Assembly: GCF_030272615.1 (NCBI RefSeq)
Contig: NC_081405.1
Location: 22,576,772-22,640,771 of the forward strand
DNA length: 64,000 nucleotides
Origin: Cryptomeria japonica
Taxonomy: Eukaryota; Streptophyta; Pinopsida; Cupressales; Cupressaceae
Reading direction: 5' to 3'
Part shown: positions 10,285 to 21,395 of the stretch, piece by piece
How positions within the stretch are numbered: position 1 is the stretch's first letter
Layout of the letters: every line of letters starts with the position of its first letter
The notes under the pieces: model-generated
Database searches by the model: none
The model's input: only the letters and a program-made list of their open reading frames with translations
Told to the model about the DNA's origin: nothing
Position numbers and translations under genes: made by a program

Positions 10285-10775
10285 GAACTAGGTGTTAGAC
10301 CAATATGAGAGACTAGACGAAAATGACAAGAGTATGGAAGACCAAGAGTTCTATGGAGTGTAAGTGAATCTTGAGGTGTACTTGCAATGTCCAAAGTGTA
10401 AGACCAAGTATGTAAGTAGTAGAGTAGGTGTGACTTCCAAAGAGAGGATAGTTTCTCTTGATGAGGTAAGCTGACCTTGACTCTAAGTAAGACCAAATGA
10501 GACCCAAAGGTAAGAAACCTTGATGAGGGACCACTTAGCAAAGTGTTGTTATATGTAGTGTGTTGACAAAGTATGATGAGGACAAGCAAGTGACCTTTTG
10601 ACCCAAGTTTAGACAAGTATGAATGTAAAATGAGATGTGAAGCAATGATTGACTTTGTGAGACCTTAGAACAGGCTGAATGCTAGATGAAAACCTGAAGA
10701 GACAACCTAAGAAGCTCAAGTATGCCGAAACTAATTTTCTTTGTTTGCTTGACTGTTAAAGTTTTCAAATCCTGA

Positions 10776-10932
10776 CACAGACGCCTCTGTATACTTCACA
10801 GACGCGTTTTCCAGACACAGACGCTACTCTGTTTGACGCAGATGCTGATAAAAACACAGACGCTATTCTGTACTTCATAGACGCGCTTATCCGACACAGA
10901 CGCGGTTTGAACAGACACAGACGCATTTCTGT
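10776..10932. repeat. Leader array 2 of G1: ACACAGACGC units
   Basis: About eight diverged copies of ACACAGACGC or TTCACAGACGCG at spacings near 20 bases, on the gag side of the conserved leader block. The consensus is the same as in the array at 12130-12395. Confidence 0.8.
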
Positions 10933-11199
10933 AACTTTAGTGCAATTTTTCCTATCTGTGAAGTTGTTTTGTTGTGACCAAATCTGATTTTTTGACTGTT
11001 TTTCGTGACAAGAGGACACAGTGTTGATGACTCAATGTTTGCAGACTGTTTAGACTCCAAAAGTGTGTTGTTTGATGTAAAAAGTTTTTGCATGCACTTG
11101 AAGACACAAAAGACACAATGTTTTGGTGTTTTGTCTTGAATGTTTGAGTGTTTAGCATAAGACAAGCACAAATCTTAGAGCTGGCCAAGACAATAGTTG

Positions 11200-11765
11200 T
11201 TGATCCCACATAGGGTTTTACCCCCGAGGCTACGCTATTCAGAGCGGATACTTAGATGCTTGACCTCACTGGCTCCACCCTCGGCACTCACTTCTCGGGT
11301 CAGCCAAGCATCAGTCCCCATGAAAACTCCCCATGGAAAACTTTGTATCTCTACTAAGAACCGTATGTGTGTGGGCCGCTACCAGAGGTCCGACCTCCTG
11401 CCTCAACAACTAGAAGGATTTGGGCATCTAAAACAAAGAGGTGCTAGTAAGGGCATCTGCTCGTGTGGCCATACATGCGGCACTTTCAGCTCTGTAAATA
11501 CAGAAGGCTCCCAGCCGGTAGGGGTTACGCCCTACAAATGATCAAATAAATTTGATCAAACGGGTTTATGGGGAGACATAGTGTCGGTATGAACTAATCA
11601 GCACACGTTATCCATAGTTTTCACCATGAATACATTTGATTATAGTGGTTTGGATGAGCTGGGTTTTCCTCGCTACCACTTGGGTCGTTCTCTTCTCACT
11701 AGTAGTCCTAATGACCACACGGGAAGACAGGCCCTCTAAAGAGTAAACAAAAAGAGCCTATTGCT
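11200..11765 (-). other. Conserved structured leader block (G1 copy)
   Basis: Several stretches match the leader of E at 25160-25700: sense-strand TTTAGAGGGCCTG, CCATGGGGAG, GGGGACTGATGCTTGGCT and GAGAAGTGAGTGCCG. An 8-bp stem, GATGCTTG with CAAGCATC (11305-11312 with 11255-11262), is kept in both copies and closes a loop of about 42 nt. F has a weaker version at 52840-53400. Such conservation without coding points to a cis-acting RNA function such as packaging, dimerisation or internal initiation. Confidence 0.7.
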
Positions 11766-12129
11766 CAAGACACAAAAGACAATGATTCAATTTTAGTGCA
11801 CCAATTGAAGTGTTTGCTAAGCTATGAAAAACAAGGCACACAATAAAATTACAAAACCCTAGCAAAGGTCCTGCAACAAAATTGTTAGTAGTTTGGGTTG
11901 TTTCAAATGATAACCCCTTCCTGCAAGCACACAAGTTAGGTAAATTTTAAAACCCAAAAGACTTTGTGAAAAGGGGCCTTCAACAAAAACGTATTTGCCT
12001 CTAAAACAAGCTGCACAAACCAGGTTAGCTAGATCTGCAAGAGTTAGCCGAAAACAAACCAGATTTGAAACCCTAAGTACAAAATCCGAAAACCCGAATC
12101 AAAACAAATTTGAAAATTGCAAAACAGAA

Positions 12130-12395
12130 TGTACAGACGCCTTTATACCAGACACAGATGCGTCTGTATGACACAGATGCGGTTCTGTAGTTCACAGACG
12201 CGATCAGAGGTCACAGACGTGACTTCCGAGTGCAGACGCGATAAGATCCAGCACAGACGCGATTAAAATTCTCAGACGCGATTCCAGAAACCTGCAAAAA
12301 AATAAAAATTGGCAAAAACACAGACGCGATTCCCGATATCGCAGACGCTTCTGAAACACAAAAACGCGATCCGAACACTCGCAGACGCGAAAAAA
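12130..12395. repeat. Leader array 1 of G1: CAGACGCG units
   Basis: About a dozen copies of CACAGACGCGAT or close variants, with spacings that I count as 19, 19, 21 and 19 in the cleanest part. The array lies just inside the primer site. Confidence 0.8.
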
Positions 12396-12480
12396 ACCTA
12401 AAATATCGTCGAAATTGTCCGATCTGCAACTTCAAAAATGCGAAATCTGCAACAAAAGTGTTAAATGCAAAGGGACAAGA

Positions 12481-12498
12481 GTCCCACCGGGCGTGCCA
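12481..12498 (-). promoter_or_regulatory. G1 primer binding site
   Basis: The sense sequence TGGCACGCCCGGTGGGAC starts 3 nt inside the 5' LTR end. A TGG start is expected for a site complementary to a tRNA 3' CCA. I could not assign the tRNA. Confidence 0.75.
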
Positions 12499-12868
12499 AA
12501 ATGTGTATGGTGAAAATGGATAACAATAAACAACAATATTGAAAGGCTAAAATGAATCCAACCACTAAACCCTAGCCTAACAATCAACAAAGATCCACCA
12601 TAACATATGAAGATAACCTAAGACAATGCAAAATAACTCAAAATTACAAAGATTATACCATCACATGTCCAATAGGGTTTTGATCTCCATTCTTCCTATC
12701 TCCATTGATCTTGCTTGATATATTTGCTCTCAGATTTTTATATGCACAAGAGCTCAACAAAGAACGGAATGTGGTTGCAAGTAGGATCGTAGTGTAGCCA
12801 AGTCTTCAAGATTAGTCATTAGTCATTAGAATGCTTGATTAGGGTTTGATAATGAAGAAGGCATCTCC

Positions 12869-12875
12869 TTAAATA
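12869..12875 (-). promoter_or_regulatory. Probable TATA box of the G1 LTR
   Basis: TATTTAA on the sense strand, flanked by GC-richer sequence, about 420 nt from the LTR start. Confidence 0.45.
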
Positions 12876-13038
12876 GAAGACACAATATGAAATGGAGGGA
12901 TAAGATTGAGAGGTGTAAAAAGAGAGGTCGGCTAGGATTAGAGGATAGGTATAAGAAATACCAAAATAATGAAAGGGGTAGGTAGTGTATGAATTAAGAG
13001 ATGAATGACATATGTCATGTGTAGAAAAAGATAATGAA

Positions 13039-13268
13039 TTAATTAAATAAATAAAGATTTATTTAATTAATAGAAGAAGTAGGACAATTAAATAAATAAA
13101 ACATTTATTTAATTTAGGAAAGGGATAATTTAAATAAATAAATGTATTTATTTAAATAAGAAATAAGGCTAGAAGAGGATAAATGAATTAATTAAATAAA
13201 TAAAGATTTATTTAATTAATAGAGGAATTAGGCTTAGATAATTAAATAAATAAAATATTTATTTAATT
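13039..13268. repeat. Five consecutive AT-rich palindromes in the G1 LTR
   Basis: Perfect inverted repeats at 13039-13070 (14-bp arms), 13086-13114 (12), 13128-13157 (13), 13188-13219 (14, identical to the first) and 13240-13268 (13), all built on the core TTAAATAAAT. They fill the outermost 250 bp of the LTR. Confidence 0.9.
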
Positions 13269-13294
13269 AGACATGACAATTTTGGGTGTCTACA

Positions 13295-13879
13295 GATACC
13301 TATCTAACCTTCCATACCAAGCTCTAGGAGCTTGCTTCAATCCATACAATGTCTTCTTCAATCTACAAACAACATCCAGAACATCTAATAACTTGAAACC
13401 TTCTAGTTTTTCATTGTAAAATTCTTCTTTCAACTCTCCATTCGGAAATGTTGACTTCACATCCATTTGATAGACTTTGAAATCATCATATACTGCAAAA
13501 GCCAAAAACATCCTGATAGCCTCCATTCTCACAACAAGAGAGCATCTCTCATCAAAATCAATGCCTTCAGCTTGTGTGTGACCTTTTCATACAATCTTCC
13601 TTTGTTCCTTACTACATGACCATCTTCATCAAGCTTATTTTGAAATACCCATTTTTTTCCAATAAAAATTTTATCTATCGGTCTAGGTACTAATTCCCAA
13701 GTCTAATTTTTCTCAATCTAGTCTAGCTCTTCCCTCATTTCTTTCAACCAATTCTAATCACCACAGGCTTCTTCAGTTGTCTTAGGTTTGATTTTGAAAA
13801 GTAAACACAGAAGAACTTGCTCTTCAACAGCTTTGCTTCTTGTAATAACTCCTCTATTTTTATCTCTTATAATTTGATT
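13295..13879 (-). pseudogene. Copia B reverse transcriptase, N-terminal fragment
   Basis: From 13532 down the frame reads VYQMDVKSTFPNGELKEEF and then CRLKKTLYGLKQAPRAWY, the standard first half of Copia RT. It stops at 13294 because the G1 LTR replaces the rest, so the YVDD box is missing here. Upstream (13540-13880) frameshifted remnants of the integrase-RT linker can be followed in pieces. Not functional. Confidence 0.85.
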
Positions 13880-14680
13880 CTAAGAATGATTTTTATACAC
13901 ATAGCTTGGGATTTTTGATATAGTTGCTAGAGCAACCTGAGTTTCTTCATGCTTGTCTTCATCCCTATTCTTATTTTCTTCTTCATCAAATTCACATTTG
14001 ACTTGAACACTAGTTCTTTTGGAGATTTTCTCATCAACCTTCACATTTGCACTTTTGACAATTTTATTCAGCCTCTTGTTATAACATCTGTAAGTTTTTC
14101 TCTTTGTAGAGTAACAAAGAAATATACCTTCATCAACCCTGCTATCAAACTTTCCAATATGTCCTTCATCTCTTTTGATATAGCATGTACTTCCAAAAAC
14201 TTTGAAATACTTCACAGATGGGATACTTCTATACCATAACTCATATGATGTCTTCCCAAACTTCTTCCTAAATAGAACTCTATTAAGGGTATACATAGTC
14301 ATGTGTATTTCTTCTATATAGTATACTTCTAGTAGATTTTCTTCTTTGATCATAGTTCTTGTTGCCTCTTGAATAGTCTTGTTCATTCTTTCCACTATGT
14401 CATTCTGTTGAGGTGTCCTAGGAGGCGATAAATATCTTCTAATTTCATATTTCTCATATAAGTATCAAATTCATTAGAAATAAATTAACCTCCTCTGTAA
14501 GATCTCAAGCATTTAATTCTTATGTCTACTTCATTCTCAACTCTAGCTTTGAATATCTTAAATTTTTCCAATGCTTCTAAGTTCTCTCTTAGAACTGCAA
14601 CCCAAGTCATTCTAGAATGATCATCAATTAAGAGCATGAAGTACCTCTCACCTTGTAAACTCCTCATTCTAGTCGGACCA
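13880..14680 (-). pseudogene. Copia B integrase, broken
   Basis: Two frames carry it. 14667-14485 holds the start of the core (RYFMLLIDDHSRMTWVAVLRE, with the first catalytic Asp) and 14395-13880 holds the rest (MERMNKTIQEATRTM with the catalytic Glu region, then YELWYRSIPSVKYFKVFGS and GIFLCYSTKRKTYRCYNKR). The intervening stretch has a frameshift and stops. The tail is acidic (EEENKNRDEDKHEE) as in many Copia polyproteins. Confidence 0.85.
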
Positions 14681-15107
14681 CAAATTTATGAGTGTACCAA
14701 ATCCAATAATCTAGTAGAAGATTGTTCCTTTCCTCTGAATATTCCTTTTATCTACTTTCCCACTTGGCATTCTTTGCAAATGTTGTTATCCAATTTAGTC
14801 AATCTTGGTAAATCTCTCATCTTTTATCATACTAATCTTCACCAAATTATCAAAATTGATATGGCACATCCTCCTCCAGTGCCATAACCAACTTTCATTG
14901 ATCTAAGATAATAAGCAATGTCCTATAGCAGCTTCTAGTTGATACAAGTTTCTATTTGTCTTTTTCCCAGCTGCAATGATAGTTCTGAATCTCTTTCAGA
15001 TCTCACAACCACCATCTTGAAAGACAACATTGTAACCATTTTTGCACATCTATCCAACACTCAAGAGATTATGATGTAATCCTTTCACATAGAAAACATT
15101 TTCAGTG
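14681..15107 (-). pseudogene. Copia B pre-integrase region, decayed
   Basis: Between protease and integrase the minus strand holds pieces of the GAG-pre-integrase zinc region in several frames, equivalent to SWLWHKRLCHVNFD of Copia A. It has too many stops and shifts to give one reading. Confidence 0.5.
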
Positions 15108-15829
15108 TTATCCCTTTCCATCAAAAGTAATAGAACCAATTCCAACAATCTGAGCAATTTGATCATCTCCAAATCTAATTGAACCACCATCATATTTTTC
15201 AATTTTTACAAACTTACTTTTTTCACCACTCGTATGATTTGAACAACCACTATCAATCAACCATTCATTTATATCTCTCCTAACATGCAATGCTAAAGCA
15301 ATAGTCTCAACAATCTTAGCATCATTAGGTTTAGGTCCATCTTTCTCTACTAAGAATAAACAATCACCATCCTCATAATTTGCCTCATCAACTGAAATAC
15401 CAACATCATCTCTAACATAGTATGTTTTCTTATTGATCTTTCCTTTGTTTTCCTTAAACATTTGTTTTGATCCTCTTTCCGGACATATAGATGCATAATG
15501 ACCAATCTTTCCACATTTAAAACATTTAAGGGGTAACATACCTTTGTACTTGTTGGTTCCTCTCTTCAGTATTCTTACAAAGTTTGCTTTCATTTCATCC
15601 AAGCTCTCATCTTCATTTGAATCTTCATCTACATCTTTTGATGCTTTAAAGGTTTTTGTTTTTTTTCTTTGTATCTACCAAACTTTCTCATCTCAATTGC
15701 AGTCAGAGTCCCAAAAACTGTTCTCTAGTGAATTTTGATGGGTCGTAGGTTTCCTCAATAGCTGAAATCTTGTCACTGTAACACTCTGGTAAAGTCCTCA
15801 TGATATTTTGTATCACATCCTTCTCATCC
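15108..15829 (-). pseudogene. Copia B Gag C-terminus and protease start
   Basis: At 15829-15750 the reading DEKDVIQNIMRTLPECY is the middle of a Copia Gag (UBN2-type). It joins the piece on the far side of Copia A that ends in LGGVLDE. From 15602 a cleaner frame has an intact CCHC zinc knuckle (CFKCGKIGHYASIC, nucleic-acid binding) and then the protease motif WLIDSGCSNHTSG with its catalytic Asp. Frameshifts separate this frame from the rest of pol. Confidence 0.87.
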
Positions 15830-16799
15830 TGTTAGGTCCCAGAGACAACTGAGAGGGGGGGGGGGTGAATCAGTTGTCCAATAATTTCAACTAAATTAAC
15901 TTAACCAAAACTTAATGCTTAATGTCGATAAACCAAACTTTATGTCGGTAGACAATTTTATCAGTTAATTGCAGTACTAGTAAAGATTAATGCATGAAAC
16001 AGAAAGACAATAACATCCACAACACATAGCACAAATATTTGTATGTGGAAACCCTGTAAGGGGAAAAACCACAGTGGGAAGCCTTACCCACAATCAAATG
16101 ATACTACCGCAAATAGTATGTGTGTACAATATGGATTGTGCACATGCAAAAAGGCCAGCTGCCTAGAGCTCACTGCTCAATCACAAAAGGAGAGTCGCAT
16201 TGACTACAATTGGATGGTTAAATCCAATGATAATGTACTACATAAAATAGCATCTTCATATGCTGGATTCAGTACCGGTTAAGTTCTGATTGCCTTCACA
16301 AAAAGCTTCCTTCAACCTTCAAATGATGTCTGCGTGTATAGCTCTACTTATTTTTGCATATACCTTATTACAATTCTTTTTCCAATCGCATATCAATCTC
16401 GCAAATGAGATCTTACATTTATACCATAACCTAAGACCAATTGAATAGGTTAGCTCACTAAAAGATATTACAATAAAATCAATTACAAATAAATCATTAT
16501 GCGATGCATGATATTGACTCAATGCATTTACAATAATAATAAATCATCTCCATAATGTGTCGTGTTGATCTGGAATAGATATGCCTGCTGGAGTATATCC
16601 TAGACCTATTTGCCTGTAACAACAAATATGCAAACCCAAATAAACAAATTACCAAATCGCCAAAACCAAGTGATCAAATAATGTCTTCGACATAACCAAG
16701 TAGTCTCCAAGTCATTCCAAGTGTCGATAAGTGTTGACAAGTGATGATAGGTGTTGACATCAATGACAAAACCATATCAACATATCCAAAATACCAACA
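15830..16799 (-). repeat. Copia A 3' LTR
   Basis: 970 bp. It aligns along its length with 31149-32095, sharing the G-run near the plus-strand start, the TTTGCATATACCTTATTAC box and the ATATCCAAAATACCAAC end. Confidence 0.92.
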
Positions 16800-16811
16800 A
16801 TCTCCCCATTT
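16800..16811 (-). promoter_or_regulatory. Copia A polypurine tract
   Basis: AAATGGGGAGAT on the sense strand, immediately before the 3' LTR; primes plus-strand DNA synthesis. Confidence 0.8.
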
Positions 16812-17155
16812 GGCATTGATGGCAACACAAGATGGAAAAACCATCAAAGTGTCAAAACAAAAATGCCAAAAACCAAAAACCAACAATCTCCCAAAGAGAT
16901 CATTAACCAAAAATCAAAATACATAATTTCTCTCCCCTACGAATAACCTCTCCCAAAAGATATCTCTCCTCAAAATGTTTTCAAATGTTTTTCCATAATA
17001 TCTCTCCCTCTTTGACATCAAATGCCAAAGCATTACAAAAACCAGTTTCAAATACAAAATACCAACTACTCCCCCTGAGAAGTAGCTCTCCTCATCAAAG
17101 CCAGAATAAAAGATTTCTCTATTAATTATGTCGGGTGATGACAAACATCAACTGT
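16812..17155 (-). other. Copia A 3' untranslated region
   Basis: About 340 bases between the pol stop and the polypurine tract, with several purine-rich GGGAGAG-like words that are common in this position in plant Copia elements. No gene is seen. Confidence 0.6.
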
Positions 17156-17966
17156 CTAAGTCACTATCGATGGGGGTAGGACTCCAAGTTTCTCTCTGAG
17201 ATATTCAAAAGTCTCCTTAGGCAAAGGCTTTGTAAAAATATCTACAATCTGCTCTTTAGTATTCACATAAACCAATTTCACTTCTTTTGCTTCAACATTC
17301 GCTTTTAGAGAATTAAATTTGATAGAAACATATTTAGTCTTAGAGTGAAATGTCAGGTTCTTTGATATATCAATTGATGCCATATTATCATAGTATATAG
17401 TTATAGGTTCCTTGTATTTTACCTTTATGTCCTTCAACATTTGTTTGATCCACAATACCTATGTACAGTTAGTTGTTGCTGCAGCATATTCTGATTCTGC
17501 TGTTGATAGACTTGTACAACTATGTTTCTTGCTCAACCATGAAAGTAGTCTACTACCAAGAAAAAATGCTCCACTGGTGGTGCTTTTTCTGTCATCCACA
17601 TCTCCTGCCCAATTAGTATCTATGTATGCACATAAGTCAAAATTTTCAGCTCTAGGATACCATATACCAAGATTTGTAGAGCCTTGTAGGTACCGGAAAA
17701 TCCTTTTCACTGCTGATTCATGATTTTCTTTAGGATTACTCTGAAATCTTGAAACAATACATACTACATTCATAATATTAGGTCTTGTTTGTGTCAAATA
17801 TAGTAAACCTCCTATCATAAAATTGTATCTAGTCGGATTAACAAGAGTTGATTCATCCTTCAAAGATAATTTATCAGTTGTAGTCATAGGTGTGCTTACT
17901 GGTTTAGAGTTTTCCATGCCAAATTTCTTTAGTAATTTCTTTAAGTACTTAGATTGACATAGGAAT
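17156..17966 (-). pseudogene. Copia A RNase H and C-terminal part
   Basis: Continuation of pol on the far side of E. It reads KYLKKLLKKFGMENSKP, MIGGLLYLTQTRPNIMNVV, then the RNase H acidic residues in AYIDTNWAGDVDDRKS and STAESEYAA, and KTKYVSIKFNSL, ending at VLPPSIVT. A stop near 17456 interrupts it (CT*VLWIKQM). An open frame that begins inside the adjacent E LTR (18031) runs into this domain; that is an accident of insertion, not an original start. Confidence 0.9.
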
Positions 17967-19297
17967 TGTAGCATAGGAATTCGAAAATCATCACAAGCAT
18001 ATATCAAAATACTAATCACTAGCTCAATCATGAAATCTTAAAATGCAATGATCAATCCTAAAACACACTCAATAAAGACATAAAGATAAAACATTCAAAA
18101 GTAAATACTATGCAAACCATATGTGGATATGAATGCTTCCTTCATGCGGCTCCATTGTTCTTCTTTCCTCTTCAAATAGTTTGGTTGTGGATCTCACCTA
18201 CAAGTGCACACACACAATTGAAAGCAAGTAGACAAGATTATTAATCAAGAGTACTCGAAATGTGATTGATTAGAAATTCGATAATCTAATTAGGGATCAA
18301 GAATCAAGGCCTTTGATTGAAGAAATTCATCCAATTTATAGATAAATTGGAGAAAAGACAAGATTAGCATGAAATTGATTCAAATAGAAATTCAAATCAA
18401 GAATAGCAAAATTATGACATGTGTATGACAAATTGCTATGCAAGGATTTTATGACAATTTATGACAATTTATGACAAATTTCTATGTCAAGAATTGATTG
18501 ATTGTCAATTATGACAAATTATGACAAATTTCTATGTCAAGAATTGATTGATTGTCAATTATGACAAATTATGACAAATTTCTATATCATTCCCATGAAA
18601 TTAGGAGAAAAATAGGAGGAAATTGAATTAGAAATTAGGAAAATTAGAAAATTGGGAAAATAGGAATTTAGGAAATTTAGTGAATTAATTAATAATTTTT
18701 CATTTATTAATTAATTCACAAAAAGAGGAATTATTAGCCAATTAAATGAACATTTAATTGTGATGAGAAGACTTAGGATAAATAAATAATTTATTAATCC
18801 TAGAGGAAGAAATGACACACAAGGTTAAATGATTAAATAATAAAACCCTAGAAGATGAATTAGCAATGCGAGAATGACAATTAGGTCTTGATGAAAGATA
18901 ATTGATATCGATTTGATTTGATCATGATTCTGACTTGATAAATGATTTGATTGATAAATGCGCCAATTGACGAGGAACGATGACTAATTGATTCAAATTG
19001 ACATGATTGAAGAGGACAAGGATCGATGACAAATCGATCGTAAAACGACGAGATTGACAAGTTGATAAGAGATTGACAAGATCGACCAAAATCATGATTA
19101 AAGATTGTTATCGACAAGACCAAATTTGAAAGTGAGACAAATGAAGAATGCAGAAGAAAGACTCAATGCTCACAAATGATAAAGACCAAGTGCGTGACAT
19201 AGGAGAAATTTTAATGTGACGCAAAAACCTAAAATGAGGCAATGCGCAAATGTTAAAGTACGACTCCGCAAGCGTTGACCATTTTTAGGTGTCTATA
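17967..19297 (-). repeat. E 3' LTR
   Basis: Sense start TATAGACACCTAAAAATGG, sense end CTATGCTACA. It pairs with 26439-27749. Internally it has a short tandem array (18450-18595) and a perfect 16-bp-arm palindrome at 18680-18719 (GTGAATTAATTAATAA arms). Confidence 0.92.
18440..18600. repeat. Tandem repeat within the E LTR (ATTTATGACAAATTTCTATGTC units)
   Basis: Units of about 60 bp built from ATGACAAATT and CAAGAATTGATTGATTGTC recur two to three times. The 5' LTR has a slightly different arrangement (26920-27045), which explains most of the LTR length difference. Confidence 0.8.
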
Positions 19298-19311
19298 TTT
19301 TGCCCCTCTTT
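19298..19311 (-). promoter_or_regulatory. E polypurine tract
   Basis: Sense AAAGAGGGGCAAAA directly before the 3' LTR. Confidence 0.75.
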
Positions 19312-21078
19312 GAGACAATGCGATTTTAAGCATTGTTTCAAAGAACAATAATGAAAATTCCCCAGACAATGATAATGACATATGCATGCCCCCTCGAGGA
19401 ATTGGTCGGAAATGTCCAGAAAAGAGGCCAATTGATCGATAAGAATGATAGAAAATGATAGGAGCAAACAGATTGACAAGACTGACGGAAGAAATGTTAG
19501 TAAGAAGAAATTAGACAGAGGACAGTTAGAGATGAAGAAAAACTTGCTTTCACAAATGCACATAAGTAGGTGAGAACCTTTATTTTTATGTAGCAAAATG
19601 GATGCGTAGCATCATGGCATTGAAGGCCAGAGCTGAAATGCAACCCTTTTTGCAAAAGACAGACACATCACAGACAAACAACAATCACAAAAAAAGAAAG
19701 GGACCATGATCCATCCCAGTCACTCTAAATCACTCAGTGACATCATCGAGCAACATAGGAACATGATCGAAGCCAAAGATAAATCAGTAAAAAAATAAGA
19801 TGCACAAATTCCAACAAATCAAACAAACATCTTGATCTTCATTGTCAAAAGTTGAAAGTGCTGAGAGGACGATCATGCTGTCTGGTTTCAGGGAATGCGG
19901 TACCCCGTCTAAGACAGGACACAGTCTGGTTTCGAGTATACCACACCCTGTATAAGACCCATGATAGTAGAGACAAGGACAAATGATTTGCGGTTGATTG
20001 ACATGACAATTCTGATCAATTTGAATGTCTGGTTTGAGTGAAAAAGTTCATCTATTTAAGCGTGATTTCATTAAAGCACAGTGTTGAATTGATTGTCGTT
20101 GGATGTATACTCAGTGATCTGTCTTATGCATCAAGAGGATATTTATTGCAAAATGCTTGTTTTTGGATTTTGATGTTTTGAAAATGTTTTTGTTTATTTT
20201 TTTCAGGACTTTATTTGACTTTTTAGGGATTATCTCAGGACAGTTTTTGAATTTTATTTTTGGATTTTTTCAGGACATTATTTGATTTTTTTTGGATTTT
20301 TTAAGACATTTTGCAATTTTTTTTTTGGATTTATTTTAGGACATTTTTCAATTTTTTTGGATTATTTCAGGACATTTTTCAAATTTTTTGGATTTTGCCC
20401 CCAGTGTCTAGCAAAGAAAGGAATATGACAAGTGAATAAATAGGCTTGCTGAAATGTTGGTGGATAGAGGGAAGACAAAGGCCTTTTATTATGGATACAA
20501 TATGGATGCAATTTCCAAGGGCTATTACGTGATGGGACAAGAGACTAGATATGACAATGTAAAGTAGTGACATGGCATGAGGGGCATGTCAAGAGGTTTT
20601 TGAAAAATATGTTTAAATTTTGCGTCCTTATGTCAGATCAAGATCAAGGAATGAAAAAGAGTGTATGGATAGTGATAAGATATGGATAGGATAAGCAAGA
20701 CCAAGAATGGATAAGGGACATGGACTAAAGGTCGGGATTGGCTAAGGGATAGTGGCAGAAAGTTGCAATAAGCTAGGGAATATGGATGAAAGGTTATAAT
20801 AAGCAAATGAATAAAGACCAAAAGCTATGATGGACTAAAAGATGAAAACAAGATGCGTGATGCTCATGACGATCCTCAGCCTTGTCAAGATCAAAGGTGG
20901 AAAGAGGAAATGGACAAGAGGGACAATAGGATATGGAGGAATATGACATGGTATGATAGGATAATGAAGGGCAATAGGATATGAAGGAGGAAACCTGCCC
21001 CCAAGTGTGGTGTGCAAGAGGTTCATAAATTACGCATGACCCCTGTTTGCCAAGTTTTCATCACGGTACTTGCCCAAA
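19312..21078 (-). other. E 3' non-coding region
   Basis: No gene seen. At 20195-20400 it holds a degenerate array of T-rich units containing TTCAGGACATTTTT. At 20391-20405 a polypurine-like CTGGGGGCAAAATCC (sense) also occurs in F at 59125-59139. A duplicated GTCTGGTTTC lies near 19880-19935. Confidence 0.6.
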
Positions 21079-21102
21079 GCGCCTGTTTGCCAGGTTTTCA
21101 CC
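21079..21102 (-). other. Conserved 24-nt motif (E copy)
   Basis: Identical to the G1 and F copies. A diverged half-copy is adjacent at about 21043-21078, as in G1. It lies just 3' (sense) of an A-rich tract at 21120-21215. Confidence 0.7.
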
Positions 21103-21224
21103 AGTGGATGAATTATTTTTTCTTTACTTTTTTTCTTTTTTTTTCACTTTTTTTTTTTTTCTTGTATTTTGACTTTTTTTTTCACTTTTTTTTTTTTTTT
21201 TTGTATTTTGACTTTTTCAATAGA

Positions 21225-21395
21225 AGATAGACACATGATAAGGGATGGAAGAAGGACTCAAGCATATTTTTGTTTTGTTTTGGATAGTAGATAGACACAT
21301 GATAAGGGATGGAAGAAGGACTCAAGCATATTTTTGTTTTGTTTTGGATAGTAGATAGACACATGATAAGGGATGGAAGAAGGACTCAAGCATAT
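21225..21395. repeat. 64-bp tandem repeat in E, three units
   Basis: Units start AGATAGACACATGATAAGGG at 21225, 21289 and 21353. The third is truncated. The first two appear nearly identical, which suggests recent expansion. Tandem repeats in the 3' untranslated region are known for Tat-lineage elements. Confidence 0.9.

Larger units (their letters stand above)
10285..12480 (-). other. G1 leader between primer site and gag
   Basis: A 2.2-kb untranslated leader. In sense order it contains a degenerate array of CAGACGCG-type units (12395-12130), a unique AT-rich part, the conserved leader block (11765-11200), a second array with the same unit (10932-10776), and about 490 bases before gag where I see no further structure. 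No reading frame in it resembles a known protein. Confidence 0.75.
1..13294 (-). mobile_element. G1: Ty3/Gypsy Tat-type LTR retrotransposon, 3' part outside the window
   Basis: Reading on the minus strand, the order is 5' LTR (13294-12502), primer site, long leader, gag, protease, G-patch linker, RT, RNase H, second (archaeal-type) RNase H, integrase, then a 3' region with a plant mobile domain gene on the opposite strand. Two RNase H domains, a long leader and extra genes 3' of integrase are known traits of the Tat/Ogre lineage. The 5' LTR ends abruptly in the RT reading frame of Copia B, so G1 inserted there. The 3' LTR and second target-site copy must lie before base 1. All gag-pol domains share one frame with six stop codons, so this copy decayed by point mutation rather than rearrangement. 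Confidence 0.9.
12502..13294 (-). repeat. G1 5' LTR
   Basis: On the sense strand it starts TGTAGACACCCAAAATTG and ends ATACACA, giving the usual TG...CA ends. It is followed by the primer site, and its outer end abuts the RT frame of Copia B. It is 793 bp long. A TATTTAA box (12869-12875) is the likely promoter. The outer third holds five AT-rich palindromes. Confidence 0.85.
13295..15829 (-). mobile_element. Copia B, 3' segment (RT fragment, integrase, protease, Gag C-terminus)
   Basis: This is an old Ty1/Copia element on the minus strand, cut into pieces. This segment runs from the middle of gag (15829, where Copia A inserted) to the middle of RT (13295, where G1 inserted). The gag reading continues at 32096, beyond Copia A. 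The rest of RT, RNase H and the 3' LTR must lie beyond G1, before base 1. Its domains fall in different frames, so it is more decayed than Copia A, as expected for the older host of the nest. Confidence 0.85.

Noticed and set aside
10248-10616. Small upstream frame before G1 gag, as in Ogre ORF1.
   Set aside because: Composition and lack of motifs do not support a real gene, and the frame overlaps the gag start.
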